Below are positions 1 through 11,529 of a stretch of DNA of 64,000 bases, in pieces. Every line of letters starts with the position of its first letter. Positions within the stretch are counted from its first letter, which is position 1. The notes under the pieces are model-generated. The model had not been told where the DNA came from. It ran no database searches and saw only the letters and a list, made by a program, of their open reading frames with translations. Origin of the DNA: Billgrantia ethanolica (GTDB lineage: Bacteria > Pseudomonadota > Gammaproteobacteria > Pseudomonadales > Halomonadaceae). The position numbers were made by a program, and so were the translations under genes. Where the stretch lies: the NCBI RefSeq assembly GCF_021404305.1, contig NZ_JABFTX010000001.1, forward strand, positions 1,798,001-1,862,000, written 5' to 3'.

Positions 1-1459
1 CGGCGGCGAGGCTGTCGGCGTCCTTGAGCCAGGTGATATCCAGCGAGTCGCCCTTGGTGTCGCGGATCCACTCGCGGCTGAACTTGCGCCAGCGGGAGGT
101 CTGCAACTTATTGTCTACTCCAGCGTTCGCATCATCGGTGCCGGCAGCCCGGTCGGCTTCTATCTCCTCGGCGCCGAAGCTCCAGTCGCCCTCCTCCCGC
201 GCAGCGAGCTGCTCGGCCAAGGTATCGCTGCCCGCCGGGTTGTAGCACTGTTCGAAGGGCTTGAGGTGGGCCTCGGTAAAGGGGGTGCGCTTGCCGAAGC
301 TCGGCATGTTGGTGCGCAGATCAAAGACCCATACGCTGTCGGTGCAGCCCTCGTCCTGATGCGGGTTCTCGGCGGTACCACGAGTGAAGAAGAGCACGTT
401 GGTCTTCACGCCCTGGGCGTAGAAGATGCCGGTGGGCAGGCGCAGGATGGTGTGCAGGTGGCACTTCTCCATCAGGTCGCGACGAATCTCGGTGCCCTGC
501 CCCGCCTCGAACAGCACGTTGTCGGGCAACACTACGGCAGCGCGGCCGCCGGGCTTGAGCCCGCGGTAGATATGCTGCAGGAAGGCGAGCTGCTTGTTGC
601 TGGTGCGGAACGTGAGGTCGTCGCGGGTGATGCTGGCCTCGCCGCCCTTGGCGGTGCCGAAGGGCGGATTGGCGAGGATCACGTCGGCGCGGGGCAGCGC
701 CTTGCCGGCCTCGCCCAGGGCGTTGCCCAGGTGCACCACGCCTTCGTCGTCACCTTCCATGCCGTGCAGCAAACAGTTCATCAGCGCCAGCCGCCGAGTG
801 CCCGGCACCAGTTCGATGCCGACGAAGGCCTTGAGCTTCTGGAAAGCCTGGGCCTTGGCGTCGAGGTCGAAGTGATCATCTGTCTGCTGCTTGATATAGG
901 CGTCGGCGGCAATCAGGAAGCCTGCCGTACCGGCGGCAGGGTCCTGTATCGTCTCGCCATGCCGGGGACGGATGCAGCGCACCATGGCGTTGATCAGCGC
1001 CCGGGGCGTGAAGTACTGGCCGGCACCGGACTTGGTCTCGTTGGCGTTCTTTTCCAGCAGCCCTTCGTAGAGATCACCCAGGCCGTCCCGCTGGGCGCTG
1101 AACCAGTCGATGCGGTCCAGGTCGCGGATCAGCTGTTCCAGGTGACGCGGCTCCCTCAGCCGGGTCTGGGCATCCGTGTAGATGGCGGCAATCAGCCGGT
1201 CTTCGCTCTTCGAGAGGTCGAGCAGCATCTGCTTATAGTAGTTGAGCAGCTCCAGGCCCGAGCGGCTGGTCAGCTGCGGCCATCGGGCCCACTCCGGCAG
1301 CGCATGGGCGTTGAGCAGCCCGGCCTGGGTGTTCTCGTACTCCATCTTGATGAACAGCAGCAACACCAGCTCGGTGACGTAGTCGGAGTAGTTGATGCCG
1401 TCGTCGCGCAGTACGTCGCAGAGGTTCCACAGCTTCTGGACGATGTCATTCTGGGTCAT
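1..1459 (-). CDS. hsdM: HsdM, type I DNA methyltransferase subunit (3' end outside window)
   Basis: N6-adenine methyltransferase subunit of a type I restriction-modification system. The minus-strand frame opens with ATG at 1459-1457 and stays open to the window edge, about 486 codons, so only a short C-terminal piece is missing by comparison with usual HsdM lengths. Visible features are an HsdM_N-like helical start (MTQNDIVQKLWN), the SAM-binding region with DPAAGTAGFL, and the catalytic NPPF tetrad followed by GTAKGG. The start codon overlaps the fic stop in an ATGA, with CAGGA just upstream, so translation is coupled to fic. The specificity subunit hsdS is expected beyond coordinate 1 but is not visible. 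Confidence 0.93.
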   Translation of the reverse strand, partial: MTQNDIVQKLWNLCDVLRDDGINYSDYVTELVLLLFIKMEYENTQAGLLNAHALPEWARWPQLTSRSGLELLNYYKQMLLDLSKSEDRLIAAIYTDAQTRLREPRHLEQLIRDLDRIDWFSAQRDGLGDLYEGLLEKNANETKSGAGQYFTPRALINAMVRCIRPRHGETIQDPAAGTAGFLIAADAYIKQQTDDHFDLDAKAQAFQKLKAFVGIELVPGTRRLALMNCLLHGMEGDDEGVVHLGNALGEAGKALPRADVILANPPFGTAKGGEASITRDDLTFRTSNKQLAFLQHIYRGLKPGGRAAVVLPDNVLFEAGQGTEIRRDLMEKCHLHTILRLPTGIFYAQGVKTNVLFFTRGTAENPHQDEGCTDSVWVFDLRTNMPSFGKRTPFTEAHLKPFEQCYNPAGSDTLAEQLAAREEGDWSFGAEEIEADRAAGTDDANAGVDNKLQTSRWRKFSREWIRDTKGDSLDITWLKDADSLAA

Positions 1460-2616
1460 GAGGGGTCCTGATTGAGAATATCGATATAGGCACGGTAGGC
1501 GTAGATTCGATTACGCTTTTGCCCGGTAAGCTCATTGACGATCCCGAGCTCTTTTTCCAAGGCGTTGAGCAGCTTGCCGACCGTCGCGGGTGTCAGGCCC
1601 GTGCGCTGACATAAATGACTGATGTTGGCGATGGGCTGCTGGAATAACGCATCCAGCAAGAGGCCTGCCGAGCCGGCCTGGCGGCCAAGCCCTGCCAGGC
1701 GGGCCTTGTCCTGCTCCCGCAGTTGGTTGAGCTGCTGGGCGGTAGCCACTGCCTGAGTGGCCGTATGGGCAACGGCATCCACGAAGAAAAGCAGCCAGGC
1801 CTCCCAGTCGCCGGTTACTCGTACCTGCTGTAGCCGCTCGTAGTAGGTCTGCCGATGCTGCTTGAAGAATACCGAGAGATAAAGCAGTGGCTCCTTGAGA
1901 ATGCCGGCCTCTACCAGAATCAACGGAATCAGCAGGCGCCCCAGGCGCCCATTGCCATCCATGAAGGGATGGATGGTCACGAACTGCACATGGGTCAGGG
2001 CGGCCTTGACCAGCGGGTCCGTCGCCTCGGGAATGTCGTTGATGAAGCGCTCGAGCGCCGCCCAGCATTCGGCAAGATGCTGAGGCGGCGGCGGAACGAA
2101 AACCGCCTCATCTGGGCGATGCCCCCCCAGCCACACCTGGTTGCTGCGAAACGCTCCCGGCCCCCGGTGTATACCGCGCCCCGAGGTCATGAGTGCGGTG
2201 TGCATCTCCATGACCAGTCGATGGCTGATGGGAAATCCCTCACGTATGCGCTGCACGCCGAGCGTCAGCGCATTCACGTAGCAGGAGACTTCCTGCACAT
2301 CATCCATGGGCACGCCCGGCATGCCCTCCATCTCGTAGAGCATCAGGTCGCTGAGAGAGGACTGGGTGCCCTCGATTTGCGACGACATGACAGCTTCCTT
2401 GCGCACATAGCTGTAGAGGAACAGCGAGGCTTCAGGCAGTAGGGTGCTGATGGCATCAAGGCGTCCAAGCGAGAGCATGGCGTGGTTGATGCGCTGCTGT
2501 AGCTTGCCATCCAGCGTCAGGGGCGGCTGGGGTGGAAGCGGATCAGGCAAGAACGCCTGGCAGCGCACCCCACCAGCAATGCTGTCTACATAGTGGCCTG
2601 TCAGCCCGCGATCCAT
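1456..2616 (-). CDS. Fic family protein (AMP-transferase) inside the RM operon
   Basis: Fic-domain protein of 386 aa, predicted to transfer AMP from ATP to a hydroxyl side chain of a target protein. The catalytic motif HPFMDGNGR lies at residues 216-224 and is complete, with His216 as the catalytic base. An N-terminal inhibitory motif of the [S/T]xxxE[G/N] type, SSQIEG, lies at residues 78-83, so this is an auto-inhibited class II Fic protein that needs no separate antitoxin. The C-terminal third looks like a winged-helix DNA-binding domain, typical of Fic_N/Fic/wHTH proteins. It follows hsdR by 201 bp and overlaps hsdM by 4 bp. The wHTH plus the dyads just upstream suggest autoregulation. 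Its target is unknown. Confidence 0.9.
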   Translation of the reverse strand: MDRGLTGHYVDSIAGGVRCQAFLPDPLPPQPPLTLDGKLQQRINHAMLSLGRLDAISTLLPEASLFLYSYVRKEAVMSSQIEGTQSSLSDLMLYEMEGMPGVPMDDVQEVSCYVNALTLGVQRIREGFPISHRLVMEMHTALMTSGRGIHRGPGAFRSNQVWLGGHRPDEAVFVPPPPQHLAECWAALERFINDIPEATDPLVKAALTHVQFVTIHPFMDGNGRLGRLLIPLILVEAGILKEPLLYLSVFFKQHRQTYYERLQQVRVTGDWEAWLLFFVDAVAHTATQAVATAQQLNQLREQDKARLAGLGRQAGSAGLLLDALFQQPIANISHLCQRTGLTPATVGKLLNALEKELGIVNELTGQKRNRIYAYRAYIDILNQDPS

Positions 2617-2635
2617 GGATTCACCTGGGGTTCGA

Positions 2636-2662
2636 TTAAAATAAGGATGCGGCTTATTTTAA
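2636..2662. promoter_or_regulatory. Inverted repeat upstream of fic, operator 1
   Basis: Perfect 10-bp inverted repeat, TTAAAATAAG and CTTATTTTAA, separated by 7 bp, 20-46 bp upstream of the fic start. Its core reads TAAAATA-N11-TATTTTA. The same core recurs at 2677-2701, 40 bp away centre to centre. The position and AT-rich dyad suggest a repressor operator, possibly for the winged helix of Fic itself. Confidence 0.55.
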
Positions 2663-2676
2663 TTTGTAGCTGAAAA

Positions 2677-2701
2677 TAAAATAAGACCCTGCGCTATTTT
2701 A
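2677..2701. promoter_or_regulatory. Inverted repeat upstream of fic, operator 2
   Basis: Second TAAAATA-N11-TATTTTA dyad, at 2677-2683 and 2695-2701, with the same spacing as operator 1. The pair sits in a strongly AT-rich island within otherwise GC-rich DNA, so it probably also contains the fic promoter. Confidence 0.5.
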
Positions 2702-2724
2702 CTTTCGCGCTCTCCTTGCCTGCC

Positions 2725-2819
2725 GATATGTCGACACCATCGACACGTTCCGGGAACATGTCGAAAAAATCGCGTTTCGTGAACATGTCACGGCGACATG
2801 TCGATGGCATGGACACGTC
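2725..2819. repeat. Cluster of short ATGTC repeats between hsdR and fic
   Basis: Four copies of a short element ending in ATGTC: GATATGTC 2725-2732, GAACATGTC 2754-2762 and 2781-2789, GACATGTC 2795-2802. They are interleaved with CGACACGTTC (2741) and GGACACGTC (2811). The outer parts are roughly inverted relative to each other. The cluster directly follows the hsdR stop. It could be a protein-binding array or a decaying repeat; the sequence does not decide. Confidence 0.4.
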
Positions 2820-5800
2820 AGCTCGCTTCCCATAGCGAGTCGTTGAGGGCATCCAGCACCTCATCGAGATGGTTGCCGAGCACGGCGTCGAGCTGCTTCA
2901 GGCCACCGTGATCGGCGAAGCGCTGGTTGATGAAGGCCCGGTCGAGCACCACTTCATGAGTGAGCTGCCTGGCCAGGCGGTCGAGCCATTTGCGCTGGCT
3001 GGGCGTCCAGGGATGCAGTGCATAGATGCGCTGCATGGCCTCGCGTACCCGCTGCTCGAAAGGAATCAGCGCCTCGCCCAGGGCGGCACGGCGGATGTGA
3101 CCGACGATGCTGGCCGCGATCTCCTGGTTGGTTGCGTTGCGCCAGGCGCTTTCCAGAGCGGCTTCACTGTAGCCGGCGCCGTCCAGCAGCAGGCGCACTT
3201 CCTTGAGGGTTTCGCGAGTGAGGTCACGGGGACGATTGACCACCACACTCAGCGCCACTGATTCGTTCAACTGGTTCTTGATGAAGTCATCGAAGCTCTC
3301 CAGATAGTCGGCGGGTTTCTCGTGTACACCGTAGCTCTGGCTACGCTCGAGCAGTTCGTCCTTGCCCTCGTAGACCAAAGGCATGCGCTCGCTGCCGATC
3401 AGCTGCTTCACCTCAACTACCTGGGCCAGCAGTCCGGCATGTTGGCGCAGGAAGTCGGCAGCGGGCTTGGGGCCGAGTTCGTGCAGGTGCTTATGCAGTT
3501 TCTGCGGCGCCACGCCCCAGCTCTCTTCGAGCTGCTCCAGAAGTTGGCGAACGTCCTCACGGCTCTCGGCACGCTTGCCGGCCTTGCGCATCACCCGCAT
3601 CAGCTTCTGGCTGAGCTGATCGAGCAGATCGTCGGCGTGGCTGAACCCTTCCCGTTCGCCAGGCACTTCCAGAGCGCGCTCCAGTTGCTCAGGATCGATG
3701 AGTTCATCGTGAAGCTGCTCCAGCGTGATACCGGGATCCTTCACCAGCGGCTGCATGGTGTTGACGGCTGCCAGCGCGGCGTAGATATCCACCGGGTCAT
3801 AGATGAAGAACACGGTTTTGCCAATCTCGTCGCAGCGGCGCGTGGCGCGGCCGATCATCTGCTCGTAGAGGATGCGCGACTTCACCCGGCGCAGGAACAC
3901 CAGATGACAGATTGGCGGCACGTCGATGCCGGTGGTGAGAAGGTCTACGGTAATGGCAATGTTGGGGTACTTGTCGTTTTTATAGCGGCGGATCAACTCA
4001 TCCACCTTGTCGGCCTTGCCGGTGATCTTGGCCACCGCTGCCTGCTTGTAGGCGTCGCCGTACTTGGCGTAAAACGCTTCGTCCAGCAGCCGCTTGACCA
4101 TGTCGGCATGCAGGTCGGTAGCGCAGAAGATCAGTGACTTCTCTTCGCCAAAGGGGTCGAGCTCCTCGGCGAGCTGCGCACAGATGACCTCATTGAAACC
4201 CGGGGTGATCACACGACGGTTGAAGGCCTCGACCTCGAAATCGAGTTCATCCTCGAGTTCGGCACTTTCCACCTCGCCGGTACGTGCATCGACGACACTC
4301 ACCGCTTCACCCTTGGCAAAGTGGATGCCGTGGCGACTGAGCAACGTCTCGTAACGGATCGGCGGCTCGTGATCGATCAGCCAGTCGTCCGCCACCGCCT
4401 CGCGATAGGAGTAGGTGAATACCGGGCGGCCGAAGATCTCGCTGGTATGCTTCGCCGGGGTCGCGGTGAGCCCGATGCGCACGGCATCGAAGTGCTCCAG
4501 AACCTGACGGTATCGCGAGAGGTACTGGCCGGTGTCACGGGTTGCAAGCTCGCCTTCGGTCATTTCCTGATCCAGGGTATAGCCGCGGTGAGCCTCATCG
4601 ACGATGATGCAATCGAAGGTGTCCACTGGTGGCGGCTCATCGGCCATGAAGAGGCGTCGTGACATGGCTTGCACGGTAGCCACTTGCACGCGAGTCTCGG
4701 CCTCGGCGGCCATGTCGCCAAGCGTGGCCACGTTGTAGATCTGCGAGAGTGTGTGGTTCTGCTCCAGAGGCGCCTCGTCGAAGGCATCCATCGCCTGCTT
4801 GCCCAGGGCGTTGCGGTCGACCAGGAACAGGATTCTGCGGAAACGTTCAGTCTTGAGGAAACGGTAAATCAGACCAATGACGGTACGGGTCTTGCCGGTC
4901 CCGGTGGCCATGGCCAGCAGGGCTCGCTGCTCTCCTTCCTGCAAAGCTCCTTCCACGGCGTGAATGGCCCGCTCCTGATAATCTCGCAGCCGCAGGTAGC
5001 CAAAACCCTCTTCGCGCAGCCGCTGCTCTGCCTGGGCGCGACTTCGCTTCAGGCGGTCGAGCAGACCTTCGGGACTATGAAAATGCGGTAGCGCCCGCGC
5101 CAGATTGCCAGCCTCACGCACGTCGCGAAACCAGATGCCTGATTTCTCGGCAAGCTGCGGCAGGTAAGGTCGGCCGTTGCAGGAGAAAACGAAGGGCACG
5201 TAAAAGTGGCCATCCCCCTCATCAGGCCACGCAATAGTGCGCCCTTCCCGCTCCCAGGCCGGCTCGAACGCCCCCTTCGGCGTAAAAGCCCCGGTGAAGC
5301 CTCGTGAATAGCGCTCGGCTTGCCCTAACTTGCCGGCTACATCGATGTTCTGGCGCTTGGCCTCCACTACGCCGATGGGGACTAGGCCATGGAACAGCAC
5401 ATAATCGGCACGCTGGCCGTTGGGAAGTTCCCACTCGGCGATGGCCAGGTAACGATTCGCTTCGGGGCGCACGCCCTTCTTCCAGGACAGCACCTGCGTA
5501 TCGGCTTCCCAGCCGGACTCCCGAAGCTGCTGGTCGATCAGTAGACGAGTTAGCTCTTCATCCAGCCCCAACTGGACGTTGAGCGCCCGGTTCGCCTGGC
5601 CGATGCGGCGGCGCATCGCCTTGGGTGGTTCACTCTCGGCTCCCTCTCGGGCCTGTTCAGCCAGGCGCCGCTGAAACTCCCGCTCGCGTCGCTCTAGTTC
5701 GGTCTGATGGGCTCGTGACTGCTCAGCCAAGGCCCGTGCTTCCTCGTCCATGGCCTCGGCCAGCTCGGCGTACTCCCGCTTTTCCCGGGCTTCCAGCTCG

Positions 5801-6336
5801 GCTAACTTGCGCTGAGCATCAGCCTGCTCAGTAGCACTGGCCAATTCGCCTTGCAGGCGCTCCATTTCGGCCTGAAGCTCACGTAACTCTGCACTGGGGT
5901 CTGCTGGTGGCGTGAAGGCGCCAGGTTTGAAGTCGGGGTCGGCGAAAGCGCGGTGGAACCATACGGCAAGATTACGAGCGATCTTGAGCCCCTGGATTGC
6001 CTCGCGGTGCTGGGTGCGAAACTGGTGAGTCGCCTTGTTACCCTCGATACGCAGGGTATGAAAGAGTTCGCGCACCGTGGGGTCGAGTCCCAGCGCGGTA
6101 TCTATGCGGTAAAGCAGATCGCGCTGGCTCACGCGCTCATCTAGTTCGAGACCAAGACGAGCCGCAATATCCTGGGCCATGGCTTCGCCGAGCTGGCGCA
6201 GCTTGATCAGGGTGGTATTGGGATCATGGCTGAAAGCACGCTCTGCGCTGGCCGCAAGCTCCAGGAAGATTGGGTCGTGCTCACCGAGAAAGTAAAAATT
6301 TCCGCCACTATGGCTGCGCGTATCTTGTCCCTGCAT
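2818..6336 (-). CDS. hsdR: HsdR, type I restriction endonuclease subunit
   Basis: Restriction and DNA-translocation subunit of 1172 aa, EcoEI-like. Residues 1-130 resemble a DUF4145-type domain, 145-230 are a charged coiled coil, and 280-330 carry the nuclease core (Asp311, then VEAK at 324-327, a PD-(D/E)xK arrangement). The SF2 motor follows: Walker A ATGTGKT at about 477-483, DEAH at about 580-583, TATP near 625, and a helicase-C motif ending QMIGRATR. The C-terminal 300 residues fit the EcoEI_R_C domain. All catalytic motifs are intact, so the enzyme is probably active. It is the first gene of the hsdR-fic-hsdM operon. Start ATG at 6336 was kept because no better in-frame start with a ribosome site was seen. 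Confidence 0.95.
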   Translation of the reverse strand: MQGQDTRSHSGGNFYFLGEHDPIFLELAASAERAFSHDPNTTLIKLRQLGEAMAQDIAARLGLELDERVSQRDLLYRIDTALGLDPTVRELFHTLRIEGNKATHQFRTQHREAIQGLKIARNLAVWFHRAFADPDFKPGAFTPPADPSAELRELQAEMERLQGELASATEQADAQRKLAELEAREKREYAELAEAMDEEARALAEQSRAHQTELERREREFQRRLAEQAREGAESEPPKAMRRRIGQANRALNVQLGLDEELTRLLIDQQLRESGWEADTQVLSWKKGVRPEANRYLAIAEWELPNGQRADYVLFHGLVPIGVVEAKRQNIDVAGKLGQAERYSRGFTGAFTPKGAFEPAWEREGRTIAWPDEGDGHFYVPFVFSCNGRPYLPQLAEKSGIWFRDVREAGNLARALPHFHSPEGLLDRLKRSRAQAEQRLREEGFGYLRLRDYQERAIHAVEGALQEGEQRALLAMATGTGKTRTVIGLIYRFLKTERFRRILFLVDRNALGKQAMDAFDEAPLEQNHTLSQIYNVATLGDMAAEAETRVQVATVQAMSRRLFMADEPPPVDTFDCIIVDEAHRGYTLDQEMTEGELATRDTGQYLSRYRQVLEHFDAVRIGLTATPAKHTSEIFGRPVFTYSYREAVADDWLIDHEPPIRYETLLSRHGIHFAKGEAVSVVDARTGEVESAELEDELDFEVEAFNRRVITPGFNEVICAQLAEELDPFGEEKSLIFCATDLHADMVKRLLDEAFYAKYGDAYKQAAVAKITGKADKVDELIRRYKNDKYPNIAITVDLLTTGIDVPPICHLVFLRRVKSRILYEQMIGRATRRCDEIGKTVFFIYDPVDIYAALAAVNTMQPLVKDPGITLEQLHDELIDPEQLERALEVPGEREGFSHADDLLDQLSQKLMRVMRKAGKRAESREDVRQLLEQLEESWGVAPQKLHKHLHELGPKPAADFLRQHAGLLAQVVEVKQLIGSERMPLVYEGKDELLERSQSYGVHEKPADYLESFDDFIKNQLNESVALSVVVNRPRDLTRETLKEVRLLLDGAGYSEAALESAWRNATNQEIAASIVGHIRRAALGEALIPFEQRVREAMQRIYALHPWTPSQRKWLDRLARQLTHEVVLDRAFINQRFADHGGLKQLDAVLGNHLDEVLDALNDSLWEAS

Positions 6337-6436
6337 GCGTATCCCCGATCCCGTGCCATAGCCTGCTCTACCGGCAGCTTGTTACTGGCTCTTTACGTAG
6401 ACTGCCATCAATTCGGCTTAGGAACCAGTGCCACTA

Positions 6437-8941
6437 CTACGCGGCCGGCGGCGCTTCGCTCTGAGCAACCAGAGTAGGTTGGAACTCCTCGACCGGCACC
6501 GGTCGGCCGAACAGGTAGCCCTGGTACTGGTGGCATCCCAACCCGGCAAGCAGGTCACGCTGCATCTCGGTCTCGACGCCCTCGGCGATGACGCCCAGCT
6601 CCAGACTCTGTGCCAGGGCGACGATGGCGGCGGCAATAGGGGTGGATTGGGTGTCACGGCTAAGGTCACGGACGAAGGCAATGTCGATCTTCAAGGTGTC
6701 CAGCGGCAGCGCCTTGAGATAAACCATGGAAGAGTAGCCGGTGCCGAAGTCGTCCAGTGCGAAGCTGACGCCGATGCGCCGCAGCAGCGACATCTTCTCG
6801 ATAGTACCTTCCGGGTCCTTGAGCAGCAGCGACTCGGTGAGCTCGAGGGTCAGCCTGCCCGGCGCCACCGCGTGTCGATAGAACGCCGAGAGCACCTGGT
6901 CGACGAAGTCAGGCTGCTGGAACTGGCGCACGCTGACGTTCAAGGAGAGCTTGAGATCGCTGAATTCGGAACGGTGCCGCCACTCCCCCAACAGACGGCA
7001 GCCCTCCTGGAGGACCCAACTGCCCAAGGGCAGGATCAACCCGCTCTCTTCCGCCAGCGGAATGAACTCCCCTGGCGAGACGAAACCCCGAACAGGATGC
7101 TGCCACCGCACCAACGCTTCTGCACCGATGACGTGCCGGTCGGCATTGACCTGGGGCTGAAGGTGCAATCGCAACTCACCGTTGTCGATGGCATGTCGCA
7201 GCTCACGCTCGAGCGATAGCCTCGCCTCCCGCTCCTGCTCCAGTTCCGGGCGAAACAGCTGAGGAACCGCATCGCGCTGCCGCTTGGCCTCGAGGAGCGC
7301 CAGACCGGCACGCTTGAACAGCATTGCTGGTGTATTGCCATCGTGAGGATTGAACACCAGCATGCCGACACTGAATCGGCAGGGGTAGGTATGGCCGTGC
7401 AAAAGGTAGTCGGCTGAGAGCGACGCCAGCACACGTTCGGTAATCCCGCGTGCTTCACGACCGGCGGCAGATCTGTGGGTGGCATTCAAGCGCGCCAGGA
7501 GAGCGAATTCGTTACCGTCCAGGCGAGCGACATGAAGATCGTCATTAGCCCAATGGCGCAGACGTGTCGCCAATTGGCGCAGCAGCTCATCGCCAATATC
7601 CTGCCCCAAGCTGTCGTTGAGGATCTTGAATCGGTCGATGTCGAACAACACCAGCAGCGACAAGGCCGTTGCGCTATCCGGATGACGTTCACACCCATTC
7701 AACCGCTCCTGAAGCGCACGCCGATTGGGTAACTCGGTCAGGGTGTCATGGTAGGCGAGGTAGCGTATCCGTTGTTGAGCCTCCTGCTCAGCGGAGCGAT
7801 CGGAGATCAACGCAACATAATCCCGCTCATCGCTATCGGCATAGGTCACTCGGCTGACGCTGAGCCAGGCTGGGAAGCGCCTTCCATTGCTGTGCAGGGC
7901 TTCGATCATGCCACTCCACTCCCCTTTCTCCGAGAGCTCCCTGAGCAGCGTTTCCTTGAATACCTCGCTGTTGGCGGCAAAGACGAGCTTCCACGCCGAC
8001 TGATCCATAGCCCGTGCCATGTCCCAGCCAAGCATTTTCTCGAGAGCGGCGTTGCTGAGCCGAATGCGCGCCTGATCGTCCAGTAGCGCAACGCCGTCGT
8101 GAAGTGCGGACAGGACCTCGACGAGCCGTCGTCGTGTCATGTGCTCGTGCTGCTCGCTGACATGAAGCCGCCGCTGTGCCTGCGCTGCCACCACGGTGAG
8201 CAAGGCAACCAGAACGACACAGCCCCCAATGAGATAAATGAGCCAGTGCGATTCCGCTGTTGGCGGTGGCAAAGCCGCACCTGGATGAGGGACGAACCAG
8301 GCAGCGCGCATAGCCACGTAGTGCATGCTGCAAATGGCCAGGGAAACGAACAAGGCGCTGATCAGGGCGCAGGTCTTGGCCCGCCGCATGCCCCACTCCC
8401 GATGGCATAGGCGATACGCATAAGCGGTAGCGACACCAAGACCGACTGCCACGAAAAGCGAGAGGAGAAACAGCCAGAACTCGTGATAGAGCGAAGCCGG
8501 CATGCGCATGGCGGCCATGCCGGTGTAGTGCATCGTGCCGATCCCCAGCCCCAGGCTGGTGCCGGCCAGTATCAGTCCTCGGTGAGTTGAGGTCTCACGC
8601 GAGAGTAGCAAGATGGCCACCAGACTCCCCGCCACGGCGGGCACGATGGATAAGAGCGTCAGGATCGGGTCATGCTGCACGGGGAAGGCAAGCCGATAGG
8701 CATGCATACCGGTAAAGTGCATGCTCCATACACCCAACCCCATGATGCCGGCCCCAGCGACCAGCCAAAGCCTGCGCCACCCAGCGTGCTTGGCCTTGCT
8801 GACCAGCTTGATGAGATCCAGGCCGGCATAGGAGGCCGCCAGCGCGATCGCCAAGGACACCAGCACAAGAGGGAGATGATGCTCCCCTTGCACAGCGTCC
8901 AGGGCATGCGGATCAAAGAAAAGGTTGGGCAGTATGGTCAT
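6437..8941 (-). CDS. MHYT-PAS-GGDEF-EAL membrane c-di-GMP phosphodiesterase
   Basis: Inner-membrane signalling protein of 834 aa. Residues 1-250 form a seven-helix MHYT sensor with the repeats MHFTGMHAY, MHYTGMAAM and MHYVAMRAA, a family proposed to bind a metal and a diatomic gas. A PAS domain (about 275-390) follows, then a GGDEF domain whose signature has decayed to DGNEF, then an EAL domain with EALVRW, DDFGTGYSS and AEGVET all present. The likely activity is therefore hydrolysis of c-di-GMP, with the GGDEF domain regulatory at most. Monocistronic; ends 100 bp upstream of hsdR. Confidence 0.92.
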   Translation of the reverse strand: MTILPNLFFDPHALDAVQGEHHLPLVLVSLAIALAASYAGLDLIKLVSKAKHAGWRRLWLVAGAGIMGLGVWSMHFTGMHAYRLAFPVQHDPILTLLSIVPAVAGSLVAILLLSRETSTHRGLILAGTSLGLGIGTMHYTGMAAMRMPASLYHEFWLFLLSLFVAVGLGVATAYAYRLCHREWGMRRAKTCALISALFVSLAICSMHYVAMRAAWFVPHPGAALPPPTAESHWLIYLIGGCVVLVALLTVVAAQAQRRLHVSEQHEHMTRRRLVEVLSALHDGVALLDDQARIRLSNAALEKMLGWDMARAMDQSAWKLVFAANSEVFKETLLRELSEKGEWSGMIEALHSNGRRFPAWLSVSRVTYADSDERDYVALISDRSAEQEAQQRIRYLAYHDTLTELPNRRALQERLNGCERHPDSATALSLLVLFDIDRFKILNDSLGQDIGDELLRQLATRLRHWANDDLHVARLDGNEFALLARLNATHRSAAGREARGITERVLASLSADYLLHGHTYPCRFSVGMLVFNPHDGNTPAMLFKRAGLALLEAKRQRDAVPQLFRPELEQEREARLSLERELRHAIDNGELRLHLQPQVNADRHVIGAEALVRWQHPVRGFVSPGEFIPLAEESGLILPLGSWVLQEGCRLLGEWRHRSEFSDLKLSLNVSVRQFQQPDFVDQVLSAFYRHAVAPGRLTLELTESLLLKDPEGTIEKMSLLRRIGVSFALDDFGTGYSSMVYLKALPLDTLKIDIAFVRDLSRDTQSTPIAAAIVALAQSLELGVIAEGVETEMQRDLLAGLGCHQYQGYLFGRPVPVEEFQPTLVAQSEAPPAA

Positions 8942-9020
8942 GAACTCTTCTTCGGCATGGTGGTGGCCTTCTTGAGGGTGTCAGCGAGTTCACGTTGAAA
9001 AAATGTTTATCTACCAACCA

Positions 9021-9052
9021 AAAAAGGCGCCCCTCTGCCGGGGCGCCTTTTT
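9021..9052 (-). terminator. Intrinsic terminator of katG
   Basis: Perfect 13-bp arms (AAAAAGGCGCCCC and its complement) around a 6-nt loop, giving a T-run on either strand. It lies 16 bp beyond the katG stop and also blocks read-through toward 8941. Confidence 0.88.
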
Positions 9053-9068
9053 ACTACGCTTGACCCAA

Positions 9069-11387
<2,319 letters not shown>

Positions 11388-11529
11388 TCACAACGCGGCA
11401 ATAGACAATTTCAATAACACTGCAAAATGCAATTGAACAAGACTTTCGTCATGCCGATCCTGAGATGACCATCCGCTGCGATGGATGCAGGCGTGATAGG
11501 CTTCAGGCAATGCCCCGAAGGAGAGAATC

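Noticed and set aside
266..1471. Long plus-strand open frame opposite hsdM
   Set aside because: The minus strand carries clear HsdM motifs; the plus frame has the Val/Gly/Leu-rich composition of an antisense shadow in GC-rich DNA.
11395..11450. ATAG-like spacing resembling an OxyR site between katG and argE
   Set aside because: Only the first of the four ATAG/CTAT blocks fits well; the others have one or two matching bases.
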